A stretch of 64,000 bases of DNA from Brevibacterium jeotgali (GTDB lineage: Bacteria > Actinomycetota > Actinomycetes > Actinomycetales > Brevibacteriaceae), in contig NZ_FXZM01000008.1 in NCBI RefSeq assembly GCF_900169175.1, positions 62,001 through 126,000 on the forward strand. Direction: 5' to 3'. How positions within the stretch are numbered: position 1 is the first letter of the stretch; every line of letters starts with the position of its first letter. Below, piece after piece: positions 8,641 through 17,657 of the stretch. The translations under genes and the position numbers were made by a program. Under the pieces are notes generated by a model. It ran no database searches. It worked only from the letters and a program-made list of their open reading frames with translations, and was not told the origin of the DNA.

Positions 8641-9740
8641 TCGAGAAGCGCGCTCCCGGCAAGCTGTACATCGCCGGCGAGTACGCGGTCGTGGAACCCG
8701 GCGGGAGTGCGGTGCTCGTCGCCGTCGACCGGTACATCACGGTGCGGCTCACCGAGGGGGCCGACAGGGGCCGCGTCCGGTCGAGTGCCTACGGACGCAC
8801 GCCGCTCGAATGGGTGCGGGACGACGCCGGCGACCGCATCATCCTGGAGCACCATCCCACCGACTACGTCTTCGCGGCGATCACGGCGACCGAGCAGCTG
8901 CGCTCGTCGCGCGGACTCGCGCCGCGCTACTACGACCTCGACATCAGCAGCGAGCTGGACGACGTGAGCGGTCAGAAGTACGGGCTCGGCTCGTCCGGCG
9001 CCGTGACAGTCGCCGTGATCGCCGCGCTCGACGAGTTCTACCGGCTCGGGCTCACCGCGACGGAGCGCTTCAAGCTCGCGCTCCTCGCCACGATCGACGT
9101 CTCCCCGGACTCGTCCGGCGGAGACCTCGCCGCGAGCACGTTCGGCGGGTGGATCCGCTATTCCTCACCCGACCGCGGCGCGCTGCGCACGCACCGCGCC
9201 GCGGTCGGCACGGTCGAGACGCTCTTCGCGGACCGCGCATGGGCGGGCAGCGGCGTCAGCCGGCTCCCCCATCCGAACCACCTCGACCTGCTCGTCGGCT
9301 GGACCGGCTCCCCCGCCTCCACAGAGCGGCTCGTCGAACAGGTGCGCGACGCCGAAGGGCGGCCCGCCGTCATCCCGTACGACTCCTTCGCCGGCGACAG
9401 CCGCGCGTGCGTCGACGACCTCGCCGCGGCCTTCGCACGCGGAGGTGAGGGCGCACTCGACGTGGTCCACCGCGCGCGGCGCGTCCTTCAGCGGCTCAGC
9501 GCCTCCTCCGGCGTCCTCATCGAGACCGCCCGGCTGCGGGCCCTCTGCGACATCGCCGAACGGCACGGCGGCGCGGCGAAGCCGTCCGGCGCCGGCGGCG
9601 GCGACTGCGGAGTCGTCCTCACGCGCACGGAGGGTCCTGCCGGTCCTGCCGACAGGATCATCCGCGAATGGCGCGAGAACGGCATCCTGCCGCTCAGCCT
9701 CGCACCCCACCCGGCCACCGGAGACATCGATGACTTCTGA
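8637..9740 (+). CDS. phosphomevalonate kinase
   Basis: GHMP kinase converting mevalonate 5-phosphate to the diphosphate. The 367-aa product begins with R-A-P-G-K-L-Y-I-A-G-E-Y-A-V-V-E-P-G, the actinobacterial/Gram-positive PMK N-terminus. The ATP loop is Y-G-L-G-S-S-G-A-V-T-V-A (about 115-127), and K-P-S-G-A-G-G-G-D-C-G occurs near the C-terminus. The GTG at 8637 overlaps the mvaD stop. In the pathway it acts before MvaD, although its gene lies after it. Confidence 0.93.
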   Translation: MIEKRAPGKLYIAGEYAVVEPGGSAVLVAVDRYITVRLTEGADRGRVRSSAYGRTPLEWVRDDAGDRIILEHHPTDYVFAAITATEQLRSSRGLAPRYYDLDISSELDDVSGQKYGLGSSGAVTVAVIAALDEFYRLGLTATERFKLALLATIDVSPDSSGGDLAASTFGGWIRYSSPDRGALRTHRAAVGTVETLFADRAWAGSGVSRLPHPNHLDLLVGWTGSPASTERLVEQVRDAEGRPAVIPYDSFAGDSRACVDDLAAAFARGGEGALDVVHRARRVLQRLSASSGVLIETARLRALCDIAERHGGAAKPSGAGGGDCGVVLTRTEGPAGPADRIIREWRENGILPLSLAPHPATGDIDDF

Positions 9741-10890
9741 CGCACCGCCCCCCACGGACCCCACGCGCGCGGCGCGCAAGGACGAGCACCTCTCGCTCGC
9801 CCTCGACCAGCACGGGGACGGCCGAGCGCACAACGAGTTCGATGACCTCGACTTCGTCCACCATGCGCTCGACGGGGTGGACGCGGACCTCGTCGACCTG
9901 TCGGTCTCCGTGCCCTATCGCGCCGGTGCCCGGCATCCGGCGGGTCGGTGGCGCTGGCGCACCCCGTTCTACGTCAACGGGATGACCGGCGGGACGGAGC
10001 GCACGACCCGCATCAACCGCCAGCTCGCGATCAGCGCCCGAGAGACCGGCATGCCCATGGCGTGCGGCTCAGTCTCCGTCGCCCTCGACGATCCGTCGAC
10101 CGCACACGGGTTCGCCGTGATCCGCGAGGAGAACCCCTCGGGCTTCGTCATGGCGAACCTGGGGGTCGGACGGCCGGCTGACGACGCGCCGCGTGCCGTC
10201 GAGCTGCTGTCGGCCGATGCCCTGCAGGTCCACGTCAACGCGGTGCAGGAGACGGCGATGCCCGAGGGGTCCCGCGACCTCTCCTCCTGGCTCGCCTCCG
10301 TCGAGGGTCTCGCGGCCGCCTCCCCCGTCCCCGTCATCGTCAAGGAGGTGGGCTTCGGGCTCAGCCGCCGCACGCTCGGCCGGCTGGCCGACATCGGGGT
10401 CGGCGTCGCAGACGTCAGCGGCCGCGGCGGCACCGACTTCCTCCGGATCGAGGACGCACGACGCACCGACGGAGGCTTCGGCATGCTCACGGGCTTCGGT
10501 CAGTCCGCGCTCGCGAGCCTGCTCGATGCGTCCGCCCCCGCATCGTCCTCGAGACCGTCCTCGACACCGACCCTCCTCGCCTCCGGCGGCGTGCGGTCGC
10601 CGTACGACGTCGTCAAGGCGCTCGCGGCCGGTGCGCACGCGGTGGGCGTCGCCGGCGCGTTCGTGTCGGTCGTCGGACCCGATGGCGACGAGGGCGGAGC
10701 GCACCGACTCATCAGCCTGGTCGAGGACTGGACGGAGCGCACCCGTGCCGTGTTCGCGCTCCTGGGCGCAGCGCACCGCGACGACCTGCGCTCGACCGAC
10801 GTCATCCTCCGCGGTCGCCTGCGGGAGTTCTGCGAGTCACGAGGCGTCGACCTCGCCGCTCTGGCCCAGCGCTCCGACACCCGCGACTGA
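9730..10890 (+). CDS. fni: isopentenyl-diphosphate delta-isomerase, type II (FMN)
   Basis: FMN- and NADPH-dependent interconversion of IPP and DMAPP, last step of the cluster. The 386-aa TIM-barrel protein has R-K-D-E-H-L (about 14-19), the substrate-binding region N-G-M-T-G-G near residue 80, E-V-G-F-G-L-S (about 205) and D-V-S-G-R-G-G-T-D-F for FMN/phosphate binding. The ATG at 9730 overlaps the end of pmk by 11 bases. It is unrelated to the Nudix-type (type I) isomerase. A 52-base gap separates it from trpF. Confidence 0.94.
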   Translation: MTSDAPPPTDPTRAARKDEHLSLALDQHGDGRAHNEFDDLDFVHHALDGVDADLVDLSVSVPYRAGARHPAGRWRWRTPFYVNGMTGGTERTTRINRQLAISARETGMPMACGSVSVALDDPSTAHGFAVIREENPSGFVMANLGVGRPADDAPRAVELLSADALQVHVNAVQETAMPEGSRDLSSWLASVEGLAAASPVPVIVKEVGFGLSRRTLGRLADIGVGVADVSGRGGTDFLRIEDARRTDGGFGMLTGFGQSALASLLDASAPASSSRPSSTPTLLASGGVRSPYDVVKALAAGAHAVGVAGAFVSVVGPDGDEGGAHRLISLVEDWTERTRAVFALLGAAHRDDLRSTDVILRGRLREFCESRGVDLAALAQRSDTRD

Positions 10891-10942
10891 TCGACGGCCC
10901 CAGCACGACGGGGACGACGCACCCCACCGAGAGGAGCACACC

Positions 10943-11581
10943 GTGTACGTGAAGATCTGTGGTCTCAGGACCCCGGCCGACGTCGACGCAGTGCGCAGTG
11001 CGGGCGCCGATGCCCTGGGCGTTGTGCTGAGCCGCACCAGTGTGCGCGCGGTCTCCGTCGAGCACGCTCGCAGCCTCGTGGCGCATGCCGAGGCGTCTCT
11101 CCCGGCCGCCGGCTCACACTCGTCGGCGAAACCGCTCACGACCGTCGCGGTCGTGCACGACCTGGGCATCGACGAAGCGCTCGCGGCTGCGGAGGCGATC
11201 GGCGTCGACGTCCTGCAGCTCCACGGCTATTCGCACACCGACATCTGCCGAGCCGCGGAGGTCGAGGGGCTGGAGATCTGGCGGGCGACGTCCGCTCAGA
11301 GCGGGCCCACCACCGTGGGCGCGCACGGCGAGGACGCGCTGCTCCTGGATTCGAGCACTCCGGGATCCGGCACGACATGGGACCTCGGCACACTCGACGA
11401 ACGGCCCACCGGACGCTGGCTGCTGGCCGGCGGCCTCAGCCCGGACACCGTCGCAGAGGCCATCGTCGCCGCACGACCGTGGGGCGTCGACGTCTCCAGC
11501 GGAGTCGAGGCGGTGAGGGGCACGAAGGACCACGGGCTGATCCACCGCTTCGTCGAGGCTGCGAAGACGCCGACTCCCTGA
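10943..11581 (+). CDS. trpF: phosphoribosylanthranilate isomerase
   Basis: TIM-barrel isomerase of tryptophan biosynthesis (PRA to CdRP). The 212-aa product starts at GTG 10943, with GAGAGGAG 5-8 bases upstream. It shows the N-terminal V-K-I-C-G-L-R with the catalytic Cys, a conserved L-Q-L-H-G near the middle, and the C-terminal phosphate site G-V-D-V-S-S-G-V-E. No other trp genes are in the window. It lies just downstream of the isoprenoid cluster and may be read through from it. The separation from a trp operon is a little unusual. Confidence 0.9.
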   Translation: MYVKICGLRTPADVDAVRSAGADALGVVLSRTSVRAVSVEHARSLVAHAEASLPAAGSHSSAKPLTTVAVVHDLGIDEALAAAEAIGVDVLQLHGYSHTDICRAAEVEGLEIWRATSAQSGPTTVGAHGEDALLLDSSTPGSGTTWDLGTLDERPTGRWLLAGGLSPDTVAEAIVAARPWGVDVSSGVEAVRGTKDHGLIHRFVEAAKTPTP

Positions 11582-11596
11582 CCGGGGCAGCGGGGG

Positions 11597-13468
11597 TCAG
11601 CCGAGGTCGTCGGTGAGCTCCAGCCAGCGCTCCTCGATGTCTGCGAGCTCCGATTCATACCCCTGCTGCTCCCGCGTCAGCGAGGCGAGGCCTTCGAAAT
11701 CGCTCTGATCGTGCGCCGCCATCCGCGCGTGCACGTCGTCGACGCTGCGCTGCAGCTTCCCCATCTTCCGCTCGAGAGCGGACAGTTCCTTCTGCGCGGC
11801 GCGGCGCTGTGCACTGGACAGACCGGTGCCCGCGGCCGAGGCCCCGGTTCCCGCCGTGCTCTGGCCCGCCCCGGCACCCGCAGCGTCCGAGCGGGAGGCC
11901 GACAGCGCCTCGGTCGCGGATCCACCTGCTGCGGCACCGCCGGCGGCCCGCGTCGCCTCCTCCGCCACGTCCTGCTCGGCGGACAGCGTGAGGTACTCGT
12001 CGACCCCGCCCGGCAGGTGCCGGACCCCGGCCCCGCGGACGGCGAACTGGTCGTCTGTTACGCGCTCCATGAAGTAGCGGTCGTGCGAGATGACGAGCAG
12101 TGTGCCCGCCCAGGTGTCGAGGAGGTCCTCCATCGCGGCGAGCATGTCGGTGTCCATGTCGTTCGTCGGCTCATCGAGGATGAGGACGTTCGGCTCATCC
12201 AGCAGGGTGAGCAGGAACTGCAGCCGACGGCGCTGGCCGCCCGACAGGTCCTTCACCCGGTTCGCGAGCACATCGCCCAGGCCGAGCTTCTCCGCGAGCT
12301 GGCCGGGCGTCAGGTCCCCGCCCGCCGTCTTGTACTCGGTCTTCTTCCGGCCCAGGAGGTCGCGGATGAACTCGCCCATGAGCGGTTCGAGGTCCCGCAG
12401 CTGCTGGTCGAGGACCGCGACAGAGACGGTCTTGCCCTTCTTCACGCGTCCCCGCGTGGGAGCGACATCGCCGGCCAGGAGGCCCGCAAGCGTCGACTTG
12501 CCCGCGCCGTTCCGGCCGAGGATCCCGATGCGGTCTCCGGGCCCGACGATCCAGTCGACGCCGTCGAGGACCGTCGTCCCGGGGTAGTCGACGCCCACAT
12601 CGGTGAGCTCGAAGACGTCCTTGCCCAGTCGCGAGGTCGCCATGCCGACGAGCTCGACCGTGTTGCGGACCGGCGGGACGTCGGCGATGAGTGCGTTGGC
12701 CGCGTCGACGCGGAACTTGGGCTTCGAGGTGCGGGCGGGGGCTCCGCGGCGCAGCCACGCGAGCTCCTTCCGCATGAGGTTCTGCCGCTTCGCCTCCGCC
12801 TGGTCCGCGAGTCTGCGGCGCTCGAGCCGCTGGAGGACGTACGCGGCGTACCCGCCCTCGTACTGGTCGACGAGGCCGTCGTGGACCTCCCAGGTCTGGG
12901 TCGTGACCTCGTCGAGGAACCACCTGTCGTGCGTGACGACCAGGACTGCCCCCTGGCCGGGCGACCAGCGGTTCCTGAGGTGACGTGCGAGCCACGCGAT
13001 GCCCTCGACGTCCAGGTGGTTCGTCGGCTCATCGAGGAACAGGACGTCGTGGTCTCCCGCGAGCAGTGCGGCGAGCGCGACGCGGCGACGCTGCCCCCCG
13101 GAGAGCCCCGCGACAGGCGCCTCGAGGTCGAGGTCTCCCAGGAGCCCCGACATGACGTCGCGGATGCGCGGCACAGCCGCCCACTCGTGGTCGGCGGCGT
13201 CGCCGACCACCGCCTCGCGGATCGAGGCACCGGGCGCGAAGTCATCCGCCTGGTGCAGGTATCCTGTCGTCACGTCGCGCCTGCGGGTCACGCGACCCGA
13301 ATCGGGTTCGCGCAGGCCCGCGAGGATCGTCACGAGCGTGGACTTGCCGTCCCCGTTGCGGCCGACGATGCCGATCCGGTCCCCCGCATCCACACCGATC
13401 GTCAACTCGTCGAGGATCGTCCGGTTCGGATAGCTGAGGCTGATCGTCTCGCAGCCGAGCAGGTGCAC
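11597..13468 (-). CDS. ABC-F family ATPase (Uup-like)
   Basis: Soluble ATPase with two ABC domains and no membrane part, of the ribosome-associated ABC-F family; 623 aa from GTG 13468 (AAAGG 6 bases upstream). The first Walker A is G-R-N-G-D-G-K-S-T and the second G-R-N-G-A-G-K-S-T. The signatures are L-S-G-G-Q-R-R-R-V-A and L-S-G-G-Q-R-R-R-L-Q. A linker rich in charged residues separates the domains. An Ala/Gly-rich stretch then leads to a C-terminal coiled coil (about the last 70 residues), as in Uup. Housekeeping translation function is more likely than antibiotic resistance. Convergent with trpF across 15 bases. Confidence 0.9.
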   Translation of the reverse strand: MHLLGCETISLSYPNRTILDELTIGVDAGDRIGIVGRNGDGKSTLVTILAGLREPDSGRVTRRRDVTTGYLHQADDFAPGASIREAVVGDAADHEWAAVPRIRDVMSGLLGDLDLEAPVAGLSGGQRRRVALAALLAGDHDVLFLDEPTNHLDVEGIAWLARHLRNRWSPGQGAVLVVTHDRWFLDEVTTQTWEVHDGLVDQYEGGYAAYVLQRLERRRLADQAEAKRQNLMRKELAWLRRGAPARTSKPKFRVDAANALIADVPPVRNTVELVGMATSRLGKDVFELTDVGVDYPGTTVLDGVDWIVGPGDRIGILGRNGAGKSTLAGLLAGDVAPTRGRVKKGKTVSVAVLDQQLRDLEPLMGEFIRDLLGRKKTEYKTAGGDLTPGQLAEKLGLGDVLANRVKDLSGGQRRRLQFLLTLLDEPNVLILDEPTNDMDTDMLAAMEDLLDTWAGTLLVISHDRYFMERVTDDQFAVRGAGVRHLPGGVDEYLTLSAEQDVAEEATRAAGGAAAGGSATEALSASRSDAAGAGAGQSTAGTGASAAGTGLSSAQRRAAQKELSALERKMGKLQRSVDDVHARMAAHDQSDFEGLASLTREQQGYESELADIEERWLELTDDLG

Positions 13469-13654
13469 AGGGAGCCTTTCGCAGGTGGTGTGGAGCGGCC
13501 CCCAGCCTACTCGTCCACGGGCACGGTTCGTCCACACGCACGGGGGAGACGTCATAGTCTGGGAACGATGTCCGCGCAGTCAGCACGGCGGAGCGGACAG
13601 CACGCCAGAACAGCCAGCGGACACGCACGACCAGCGAAGACGAAGGAGCCGTCC

Positions 13655-14398
13655 ATGTCTCTCGACCTCACAGCGTTCGAAGCCCTGAGCTTCGACTGCT
13701 ACGGGACCCTCATCGACTGGGAGGCCGGCATCGCCGCCGTCATCGGCCCGTGGGCACGGCGTCACGACGCCGCGCTCACGGATGAGGAGCTGCTCGTCGC
13801 GTATGCGGAGAACGAAGCGGTAGTCCTTCGCGAGACGCCGACGATCCTCTATCCCGATGCTCTGCGCGAGGCGTTCCGTCGGACCGGGGAGGCCCTCGAT
13901 CTCCCGGTGTCGGATGACGACGCCGACGCGCTGGGCACGTCTGTGCCCGACTGGCCGGCCTTCGACGATTCAGTCGAGGCACTGACGATCCTGCAGCGGC
14001 ACTACGAGCTGATCATCCTGTCGAACGTGGACAGAGAAGGATTCGCCGCCTCGAACCGGCGGCTGGTCGTCGACTTCGACGAGATCCTCACCGCGGAGGA
14101 CATCGGCTCCTACAAGCCGAACCCTGCGAACTTCGCTGCGCTGGCGGCTCGCGTCGCAGACCGCGGACTGTCCGGTCGACTGCTGCACGTGGCGCAGTCG
14201 CTGTTCCACGACCATGTGCCCGCACAGTCGTCCGGGCTGCCGGGCGTCTGGATCAACCGCCGCCACGACCGTCCGGGCTGGGGCGCGACGCCCGATCCCC
14301 GCGAGACGGTCACCCCGGACGCCGAATACTCCTCACTCCTCGCGTTCGCGCACGCCGTCGAGGACGCATGCGCTGCTCGCGGAGACCGACCACGATGA
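13655..14398 (+). CDS. HAD-superfamily hydrolase, haloacid dehalogenase type II-like
   Basis: Soluble 247-aa HAD hydrolase. Motif I, F-D-C-Y-G-T-L-I-D-W-E, lies near residues 13-23 with the Asp nucleophile; motif II S-N-V-D and motif III Lys in S-Y-K-P-N-P are also visible. The F-D-C-Y-G-T-L-I-D form is typical of L-2-haloacid dehalogenase-like proteins, but many relatives are phosphatases, so the substrate is unknown. Start ATG 13655 follows GAAGGAGCC by 4 bases; the longer frame upstream is antisense to the ABC-F gene. Confidence 0.85.
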   Translation: MSLDLTAFEALSFDCYGTLIDWEAGIAAVIGPWARRHDAALTDEELLVAYAENEAVVLRETPTILYPDALREAFRRTGEALDLPVSDDDADALGTSVPDWPAFDDSVEALTILQRHYELIILSNVDREGFAASNRRLVVDFDEILTAEDIGSYKPNPANFAALAARVADRGLSGRLLHVAQSLFHDHVPAQSSGLPGVWINRRHDRPGWGATPDPRETVTPDAEYSSLLAFAHAVEDACAARGDRPR

Positions 14399-14430
14399 TG
14401 TCGCCCCGGAGATGACTCGAGTGCCCCGCC

Positions 14431-15402
14431 TCACTCCACGATGTGGGCGCCGCGGGCGGGTCCGGTCGTCCTCACGACCTCCCGCACACCGCGTGATGCC
14501 TCCAGCAGCACCGCCAGTTCGAGCGCGTGCGTCGCGTTCTGCGCGAGGAAGCCGACCGTCGGGCCCGAACCGGACAGCAGCACGGCGTGCGCACCCGCTC
14601 GCCGTCCCTCGTCCATGACGTGCGCGATGTCCGGCAGCAGGGAGACGGCCGCGTCCGTCATGTCGTTGTGGACATTCGCCGCGAGAGCCTCGACGTCACC
14701 CGAGGCGAGCGCTGCGAGGACCTCGGTGGGGTCGGCCAGCCGCGCGGCGACCTGTCCACCTGGAGCACTGATTCCACCTGGAGCGCTGTGTCCGCCGGCT
14801 GTCCACTGGTCCCGCAGCTCGTCCACCCGCCGGTAGACGTCCGGGGTCGACAGCGTCCCCGTCGACGTCGCGAGCACCCAGTGGTGTGTGCCCTGGGACA
14901 GGACCCGGGTGAGGTCGTCTCCACGGCCTCGGCCCAGGGCTATACCGCCGTGCAGCGCGAAGGGGACGTCGGCGCCGAGCGTCGCGGCGATCTCCTCGAG
15001 CACCGCGCGGTCGTCGAAGCCTGCCAGCTTCGCGACGGCGACGAGCGCTGCGGCAGCATCCGCGGATCCGCCGCCCATCCCGCCGGCGACGGGCACCTGC
15101 TTGTCGATCGTGATCGCGACGCGGCCGCCCCATCCCGTCCGCTTGCGGAAGGCGATGACCGCGGCGAGCGCCAGATTCCTCTCATCGAGGGGGATCCCGT
15201 CACCGGCACGACGGCCCGTGACCTCGACCGAGTCCGACTCCGCCAGCTCGATCGTGACCGTCTCCGGAGTGTTCAGAGCCTCGAAGACCGTGACCAGTGC
15301 GTGGTAGCCGTCCGGCCCCGGATCCCCCACTCCCAGGTGCAGATTGATCTTCCCGTACGCGCGCGCTGTGACGGACGGATGGAGCTGCCGCGGGGTGCTC
15401 AT
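14431..15402 (-). CDS. ispE: 4-diphosphocytidyl-2-C-methyl-D-erythritol kinase
   Basis: GHMP kinase of the MEP pathway, phosphorylating CDP-methylerythritol. The 323-aa product has the IspE N-terminus [21 protein letters not shown], the ATP loop [17 protein letters not shown] (about residues 110-126) and the C-terminal L-S-G-S-G-P-T-V-G. The ATG at 15402 overlaps the rsmA stop by 4 bases, the widely conserved rsmA-ispE pair. It is notable because the lower mevalonate pathway is encoded 5 kb away. The middle contains a short repeated Ala/Pro/Gly insert near residue 215. Confidence 0.94.
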   Translation of the reverse strand: MSTPRQLHPSVTARAYGKINLHLGVGDPGPDGYHALVTVFEALNTPETVTIELAESDSVEVTGRRAGDGIPLDERNLALAAVIAFRKRTGWGGRVAITIDKQVPVAGGMGGGSADAAAALVAVAKLAGFDDRAVLEEIAATLGADVPFALHGGIALGRGRGDDLTRVLSQGTHHWVLATSTGTLSTPDVYRRVDELRDQWTAGGHSAPGGISAPGGQVAARLADPTEVLAALASGDVEALAANVHNDMTDAAVSLLPDIAHVMDEGRRAGAHAVLLSGSGPTVGFLAQNATHALELAVLLEASRGVREVVRTTGPARGAHIVE

Positions 15403-16262
15403 ACCGCCGCCTCCGCGATCGCCGCGAAGTCGTCGACGGTGAGTGTCTCGCCGCGGGCGCTGGGATCGACGCCCGCGCGGGTGAGCACGGCCTCGGCGGC
15501 GGAGGCGGAGCCCGCCCACCCGGAGAGAGCGGAGCGCAGGGTCTTGCGGCGCTGGGCGAAGGCGGCGTCGACGACGGCGAAGACCGCGTCCCGGTCGCCC
15601 TCCCGCGGCGTGTCTCGGCGCATGATGCGCACGAGTCCCGAGCCCACGTTCGGTGCCGGCCAGAACACGTTCTTCCCGACGTCCGCCGCACGGTCGACCG
15701 TGCCGTACCACTGCGCCTTGACGCTGGGGACGCCGTACGTGCGGGATCCGGGCGGGGCTGCCAGCCGATCGGCGACCTCGGCCTGGACCATGACGAGCAC
15801 CTGCCTGATGGCCGGGAAGGTCGCGAGGAAGTGGAGGAGGACGGGCACCGCGACGTTGTACGGGAGGTTCGCGACGAGCGCCGTGGGCTCCCCCAGGTGG
15901 TCGGGCAGTTCCGTGACACGCATCGCATCGGCATTCACCAGGGCGAACGGTTCCGCACCAGCAGGCGCGTCGAAGACATCTGCGGCGAACCGGTGGACGG
16001 TCTCCGGCAGACGCGAGGCGAGCAGTTCATCGATCTCCACGGCGACGACCCGATGGCCGGCGGCCAGCAGCCCCAGCGTGAGCGAGCCCAGTCCGGGGCC
16101 GATCTCCACGACCGTCTGCGATCCGTCGAGGTGCGCTGCACCGACGATCATCCGCACGGTGTTCGGGTCGATGACGAAGTTCTGGCCCCGCTGCTTCGTG
16201 GGCCTCAGACCCAGCCCGTCGGCGAGGACGCGGACGTCGCGGGCACTGAGGAGAGTCGTCAT
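15399..16262 (-). CDS. rsmA: 16S rRNA (adenine1518/1519-N6)-dimethyltransferase
   Basis: SAM-dependent dimethylation of two adjacent adenines near the 3' end of 16S rRNA (KsgA family). The 287-aa protein has R-G-Q-N-F-V-I-D (about 28-35), the SAM motif [10 protein letters not shown] and the catalytic N-L-P-Y-N-V (N-x-P-Y/F). I chose ATG 16262 (M-T-T-L-L-S); a GTG 33 bases further upstream is possible. It forms a two-gene operon with ispE. Confidence 0.94.
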   Translation of the reverse strand: MTTLLSARDVRVLADGLGLRPTKQRGQNFVIDPNTVRMIVGAAHLDGSQTVVEIGPGLGSLTLGLLAAGHRVVAVEIDELLASRLPETVHRFAADVFDAPAGAEPFALVNADAMRVTELPDHLGEPTALVANLPYNVAVPVLLHFLATFPAIRQVLVMVQAEVADRLAAPPGSRTYGVPSVKAQWYGTVDRAADVGKNVFWPAPNVGSGLVRIMRRDTPREGDRDAVFAVVDAAFAQRRKTLRSALSGWAGSASAAEAVLTRAGVDPSARGETLTVDDFAAIAEAAV

Positions 16263-16345
16263 GTCTTTCACACTAGTGGACGCACACGGGAACACCAGTG
16301 CAGACGCGTCGTGACGTCACCGCCGCGACGCCTCTGTCCACCCAT

Positions 16346-16351
16346 TAGGGT
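16346..16351 (+). promoter_or_regulatory. -10 box TAGGGT, leaderless promoter
   Basis: TANNNT hexamer 7 bases before the ATG at 16359, with no ribosome binding site. It lies in the divergent region shared with rsmA. Confidence 0.5.
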
Positions 16352-16358
16352 GAACCGC

Positions 16359-17588
16359 ATGGATGAGTCCGTTCTCGCACAGCTCCTGGATCCGGAAGCG
16401 CTCGCGCTGCTCGAGTCGATCGAGCACCGGCCGTCGGAGGAACTCGCGATCGCGTCCCGCCTGCGGAAGGACGGGATGAGTCCTGCGCTGGCGTCCGAAC
16501 TCCTCAACCAGGCGCAGCTGCGGAACGAGGCGGGGGCGAAGTTCGGTCCCTTCGCCGACTCCATGCTCTTCACCCGCGACGGGCTCGCCCAGGCGACACG
16601 CCTGTCCGTCGCGGCGCACCATTCCCGTCGCATGCTCGCCACGGCACCGGAGATCATCGCCGATCTGGGGTGCGGCCTGGGCGCCGATTCGATGGCGTTC
16701 GCCGGGATGGGCGGTGCGACCCGCGTCGAGGCGGTCGACGCAGACCCCGTCACCGCCGCACTGGCCGCCTACAACCTCAAGGCGCTCGACACGGTGTCCG
16801 TGACGCAGGGCCTCGCGGAGGACGCGGACCTGAACCGCTTCGGCGCCGTCTGGCTGGACCCCGCACGCCGTACGGGCGACGGGAGGACCACGGCCTCGCG
16901 CCGGCTGGTCGACCCGGAGTCCTTCTCCCCCAGCCTCACGTGGGCCTTCTCCGCTGCAGACACCGTGCCCAGCGTCGGCATCAAGCTGGGCCCTGCACTC
17001 GATCATGCGCTCATCCCCGACGGCTGGGAGGCGCAGTGGGTGTCCGAGGGCGGCGATGTCGTCGAAGTCGCGCTCTACCACGGTGAGGTCCGCGAACGTC
17101 CCGGCCGCAATGCGCTGGTGCACGGGCCCCACGGCGCTCTTCAGATCCACGAGTCCGAGCTGCCCGCGGGCGACGAGGACGGGATCGGAGATCTGGGCGA
17201 GTACCTGTTCGAACCCGATGGCGCGATCATCCGGGCGGGGCTCGTGACGGCTCTGTGCGGGCCCCTGAGCATGCGTCGCGTGAGCGGACCGATCGCATAT
17301 CTCACCGGCGATCGGCTCCCGGAGGGCTCCGCTGCCTCGGCTGTGGCGAGCTACCGCATCGTCGATGTGCTGCCGGCCGGCATCAAGGCGCTGCGTCGCG
17401 CGCTCATGGACCGCGGGATCGGTCGCGTCGTCATCAAGAAGCGCGGAGCGGACATCGTGCCGGACCAGGTCCGTCGTCAGCTCAAGCTGCCTGGCGGCGA
17501 CCCGGCCACCCTCGTCTTCACCCGCGTGGGTGAGGATCACGTCGTCCTCCTCACCCAGCCCGTGGCGGCGGAACCTCCGGGTGACTGA
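16359..17588 (+). CDS. class I SAM-dependent methyltransferase, THUMP-like
   Basis: A 409-aa predicted methyltransferase. The N-terminal 90 residues are helical. The Rossmann motif I follows, I-I-A-D-L-G-C-G-L-G-A-D-S (about 99-111), then an acidic motif V-D-A-D-P, and W-L-D-P-A-R-R at the expected motif IV position (D-P-P/A-R type). The C-terminal 80 residues, ending K-L-P-G-G-D-P-A-T-L-V-F-T-R, match the THUMP-like domain seen in a widespread actinobacterial family. A nucleic-acid substrate is likely but not shown. It is divergent from rsmA, another RNA methyltransferase. Confidence 0.82.
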   Translation: MDESVLAQLLDPEALALLESIEHRPSEELAIASRLRKDGMSPALASELLNQAQLRNEAGAKFGPFADSMLFTRDGLAQATRLSVAAHHSRRMLATAPEIIADLGCGLGADSMAFAGMGGATRVEAVDADPVTAALAAYNLKALDTVSVTQGLAEDADLNRFGAVWLDPARRTGDGRTTASRRLVDPESFSPSLTWAFSAADTVPSVGIKLGPALDHALIPDGWEAQWVSEGGDVVEVALYHGEVRERPGRNALVHGPHGALQIHESELPAGDEDGIGDLGEYLFEPDGAIIRAGLVTALCGPLSMRRVSGPIAYLTGDRLPEGSAASAVASYRIVDVLPAGIKALRRALMDRGIGRVVIKKRGADIVPDQVRRQLKLPGGDPATLVFTRVGEDHVVLLTQPVAAEPPGD

Positions 17589-17640
17589 GCACCTGTCGAA
17601 CTCTGTGCACCTGTCGACCTCCGAGCACCGCCCACCTCTG
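17587..17640 (+). repeat. degenerate 17-18-bp direct repeat, three copies
   Basis: Three imperfect copies of a unit like GAGCACCTGTCGAACTC follow each other in the gap between the methyltransferase and the rhodanese gene; the third is the most diverged. No function is evident. Confidence 0.5.
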
Positions 17641-17657
17641 AGCGAAGGGATCCACCC

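Noticed and set aside
11597-13468. ABC-F protein as a specific antibiotic-resistance factor
   Set aside because: Its C-terminal coiled coil and lack of resistance neighbours fit the Uup-like housekeeping group better.
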